Part shown: piece by piece, positions 3,407-5,595 of the stretch
How positions within the stretch are numbered: the stretch's first letter is position 1
How the letters are laid out: the number at the start of each line of letters is the position of its first letter
NCBI GenBank assembly: GCA_002503595.1
Contig: DASC01000061.1
Coordinates: forward strand, 1-5,595
DNA length: 5,595 bases
Reading direction: 5' to 3'
DNA from: Candidatus Methanogaster sp. UBA203
GTDB lineage: Archaea > Halobacteriota > Methanosarcinia > Methanosarcinales > Methanogasteraceae
Program-made: the position numbers and the translations under genes
The notes under the pieces: model-generated
What the model was told of the DNA's origin: nothing
What the model saw: the letters and a program-made list of their open reading frames with translations, nothing else
Database searches by the model: none

Positions 3407-5595
3407 ATGGCAATTAAGAAAAGCGAATTATACAGCTCTCTCTGGAAAAGCTGCGACGAGTTAAGGGGTGGAATGGATGCCTCGCAATACAAAGACTATG
3501 TTCTGGTCTTGTTGTTTGTTAAATATGTATCAGACAAATACGCAGACGAAACGTATGCCTCAATTGTAATTCCAAAAGGTGGCAGCTTTCAGGACATGGT
3601 TGCCCTGAAAGGCAAGAAAGACATTGGCGAGGGCATCAATAAAATCATAGCAGCGCTGGCAGAAGCCAACGAATTGAAAGGTGTAATTGATGTAGCTGAT
3701 TTCGACAATCCGGACAAGCTTGGCAAAGGAAAGGAGATGGTTGACAGGCTCTCGAACCTCGTAGGTATTTTCCAGGGTGAAAGCCTTGATTTTAGCAAGA
3801 ATAAAGCAGACGGCGACGACATTTTAGGCGATGCCTACGAATACCTGATGCGTCATTTTGCGACTGAATCGGGTAAGAGCAAGGGGCAGTTTTACACCCC
3901 TGCTGAAGTGTCGCGGGTAATCGCAAAGGTTATTGGTATCAGTCAGGCGAAACGCCAGGACCAGACCATTTACGACCCGACCTGTGGTAGCGGTTCATTG
4001 CTGCTAAAAGCTGCTGATGAAACACATCGAGGCATTACCATCTATGGGCAGGAGATGGATAATGCAACGGCTGCACTGGCAAAAATGAACATGATCTTGC
4101 ACGGTAACGAAACAGCAGAGATCTGGCAGGATAATACACTCTCAACTCCTTATTTTAAGAATGATGACGGAACGCTAAAAACCTTTGATTTCGCAGTTGC
4201 CAATCCTCCCTTTTCTTCAAAAGCGTGGAGCACTGGATTTGACCCGGCAAATGACCTATATGAACGCTTCGGGGGTTATGGCATTCCACCAGCCAAGAAT
4301 GGCGATTATGCTTTTCTGTTACATCTCGTCCGTTCACTCAAAAGCACCGGCAAAGGGGCAATAATCCTGCCGCACGGCGTGCTCTTTCGTGGCAATGCCG
4401 AAGCTGAAATACGCAAGAATATCATTCGCAAAGGATTTATCAAGGGCATTATCGGCTTGCCTGCAAACCTCTTTTATGGAACAGGCATTCCTGCCTGCAT
4501 CATTGTAGCTGATAAAGAAAATGCCGATAGCCGCAAAGGCATTTTCATGATAGATGCCGGCAAGGGTTTTGTGAAAGACGGCAACAAGAACCGCTTGCGT
4601 GAGCAGGATATCCGCAGGATTGTGGATGTATTCAATAAACAGGCAGAAGTCCCCAAATACTCCCGTATGGTAACAGTAGAGGAGATCGAACGAAACGAGT
4701 ACAACCTGAACATCCCCCGTTATATTGATAGCCAGGAAGCTGAGGACATACAGGATATTGAGGCGCATTTGCTTGGTGATATTCCAGAGCAGGATATCAA
4801 TGATCTGGAAAACTACTGGGAAGTGTGTCCAACGCTTAAGGATGCGCTGTTTACCACGAGCTCAAGGGACGGCTATCTTAAACTGAAAATACCGCAGGAT
4901 GAAATTAAGCATACCATTTTTTCGCATCCCGAATTTGTGAGCTATATCCACGAGGCGGATGCCGTTTTTAGTGAATGGCAAAAGGTAAATGCACCAATTC
5001 TCAAACGTGCTGGCATCGATACCAAGCCCAAAGTAGTGATCCACGACTTATCGGAAGGTATTCTCCAATCGTTTGCCGATATAAATCTCGTTGATAAGTA
5101 CGATGTCTATCAGCATCTTATGACCTACTGGATAGAGACCATGCAAGACGATGCGCATTTGATCGCGGTGGATGGCTGGAAAGCTGAATTGTCCCCCGTT
5201 AAAGGGAAGAAAAATGAATGGGACAGTGACCTGCTGCCCAAGCAATTGGTGATCGACCGGTACTTTGCCGCAGAACAAAATACCATCGAGCAACTGGAAG
5301 CCGACCGCGATGCCAAAAGCCTCCTGATGGAAGAGATGGAAGAGGAGCACAGTGGCGAAGATGGGTTACTGGAAGAAGTAAAGACCGATAAGGGCAAGAT
5401 AAGCAAGGGCAATGTGCAAAAGCGCATCAAAGAGATTAAGAATGATATTGATACCGATTCTGCCGAAGAACTGGGAGTATTAGAGGCGTATTTGAAGCTG
5501 ATGGGAAACGAAGCAGATGCCAATAAGAAAATCAAAGACGCCCGGAAAGCACTGGATAAAAAGGTAATAGACCGGTACAAGGTGCTCACGGAAGA
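3407..5595 (+). CDS. hsdM: Type I restriction-modification system, DNA methyltransferase subunit M (right end cut by the window)
   Basis: This frame is open for 729 codons to the window edge with no stop. HsdM transfers methyl from S-adenosylmethionine to adenine N6 in the site chosen by HsdS, protecting host DNA and serving as core of the HsdR/M/S restriction complex. Residues 7-130 form the helical HsdM N-terminal domain (ELYSSLWKSCDELRGGMDAS, then LLFVKYVSDKY). The N6 adenine methyltransferase domain covers about 136-440: GQFYTP (160-165), the S-adenosylmethionine motif I DPTCGSGS (190-197) and the catalytic motif IV NPPF (266-269), closing with NEYNLNIPRY (430-439). All key residues are intact. 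At least 290 more residues follow, well beyond the roughly 500-530 residues of enterobacterial HsdM. They are charged and helical, with a likely coiled coil near 618-660 (IEQLEADRDAKSLLMEEMEE), as in longer HsdM forms. Base and codon use is more AT-rich than trpS, suggesting transfer. hsdS and hsdR are expected beyond the window. Confidence 0.94.
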   Translation, partial: MAIKKSELYSSLWKSCDELRGGMDASQYKDYVLVLLFVKYVSDKYADETYASIVIPKGGSFQDMVALKGKKDIGEGINKIIAALAEANELKGVIDVADFDNPDKLGKGKEMVDRLSNLVGIFQGESLDFSKNKADGDDILGDAYEYLMRHFATESGKSKGQFYTPAEVSRVIAKVIGISQAKRQDQTIYDPTCGSGSLLLKAADETHRGITIYGQEMDNATAALAKMNMILHGNETAEIWQDNTLSTPYFKNDDGTLKTFDFAVANPPFSSKAWSTGFDPANDLYERFGGYGIPPAKNGDYAFLLHLVRSLKSTGKGAIILPHGVLFRGNAEAEIRKNIIRKGFIKGIIGLPANLFYGTGIPACIIVADKENADSRKGIFMIDAGKGFVKDGNKNRLREQDIRRIVDVFNKQAEVPKYSRMVTVEEIERNEYNLNIPRYIDSQEAEDIQDIEAHLLGDIPEQDINDLENYWEVCPTLKDALFTTSSRDGYLKLKIPQDEIKHTIFSHPEFVSYIHEADAVFSEWQKVNAPILKRAGIDTKPKVVIHDLSEGILQSFADINLVDKYDVYQHLMTYWIETMQDDAHLIAVDGWKAELSPVKGKKNEWDSDLLPKQLVIDRYFAAEQNTIEQLEADRDAKSLLMEEMEEEHSGEDGLLEEVKTDKGKISKGNVQKRIKEIKNDIDTDSAEELGVLEAYLKLMGNEADANKKIKDARKALDKKVIDRYKVLTE

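Noticed and set aside
3382..3417. Eleven-codon leader frame overlapping the hsdM start
   Set aside because: It has no ribosome site of its own and no attenuator-like codon run; the AAGGA motif serves the ATG at 3407.
4334..4768. Minus-strand frame of 144 codons inside hsdM
   Set aside because: It is fully antisense to the intact methyltransferase domain and shows no recognisable motif or ribosome site.
5125..5589. Minus-strand Ser/Leu-rich frame of 154 codons inside hsdM
   Set aside because: The hydrophobic Ser/Leu-rich sequence is the antisense image of the Lys/Glu-rich C-terminal helices of HsdM.
1..5595. tRNA or rRNA gene
   Set aside because: No cloverleaf with a TTCGA-type loop or recognisable rRNA core sequence was seen on either strand in the gaps, despite the presence of trpS.

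Overview
The window looks like chromosome from a methanogen-related archaeon (methanogen or anaerobic methane oxidiser of the Euryarchaeota/Halobacteriota). The grounds are a DUF2121/COG4079-type protein, a family known mainly from methanogens, an archaeal-type tryptophanyl-tRNA synthetase, TATA-like boxes placed for leaderless transcription, and GGTGAT/GGAGG ribosome sites. No species can be named from the sequence alone.

Layout. Positions 1-260 hold no gene that I can support. They contain a striking array of nine related heptamers (consensus about ATCnGTG) at 9-10 base spacing, in three groups of three oriented + - +, whose inner parts form an 11-bp perfect inverted repeat, followed by AT-rich sequence with small palindromes. 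On the minus strand, 1112-507 encodes a DUF2121 protein of 201 residues that resembles a proteasome beta-type Ntn hydrolase at its N-terminus. It overlaps by ATGA a small downstream gene (510-261). That gene has a strong GGAGG site, but its reading frame is broken by what looks like one extra base near 423; restored, it encodes 82 residues.

A short divergent promoter region (1113-1181) separates this pair from a plus-strand pair: a DJ-1/PfpI-family protein with a lipoprotein-like N-terminus (1182-1835), then, ten bases later, tryptophanyl-tRNA synthetase (trpS, 1846-3234). The trpS ribosome site lies on the stop codon of the DJ-1 gene, so the two are probably co-transcribed and translationally coupled.

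After trpS comes a 172-base gap with a 14-bp palindrome, T-rich tracts and an AT-rich promoter. It leads into a long open frame (3407 to the right edge, 729 codons and still open) encoding the modification/methylation subunit of a type I restriction-modification system (HsdM). This gene is visibly more AT-rich than trpS and uses different codons, consistent with horizontal acquisition. Its specificity (hsdS) and restriction (hsdR) partners would be expected to the right of the window.

The core genes form two divergent operons (DUF2121 plus small partner; DJ-1 plus trpS), and the defence gene starts an accessory block. The points most worth a second look are the frameshifted partner of DUF2121, the catalytic-looking Thr/Asp geometry of DUF2121, the heptamer array, and the two possible starts of the DJ-1 protein.
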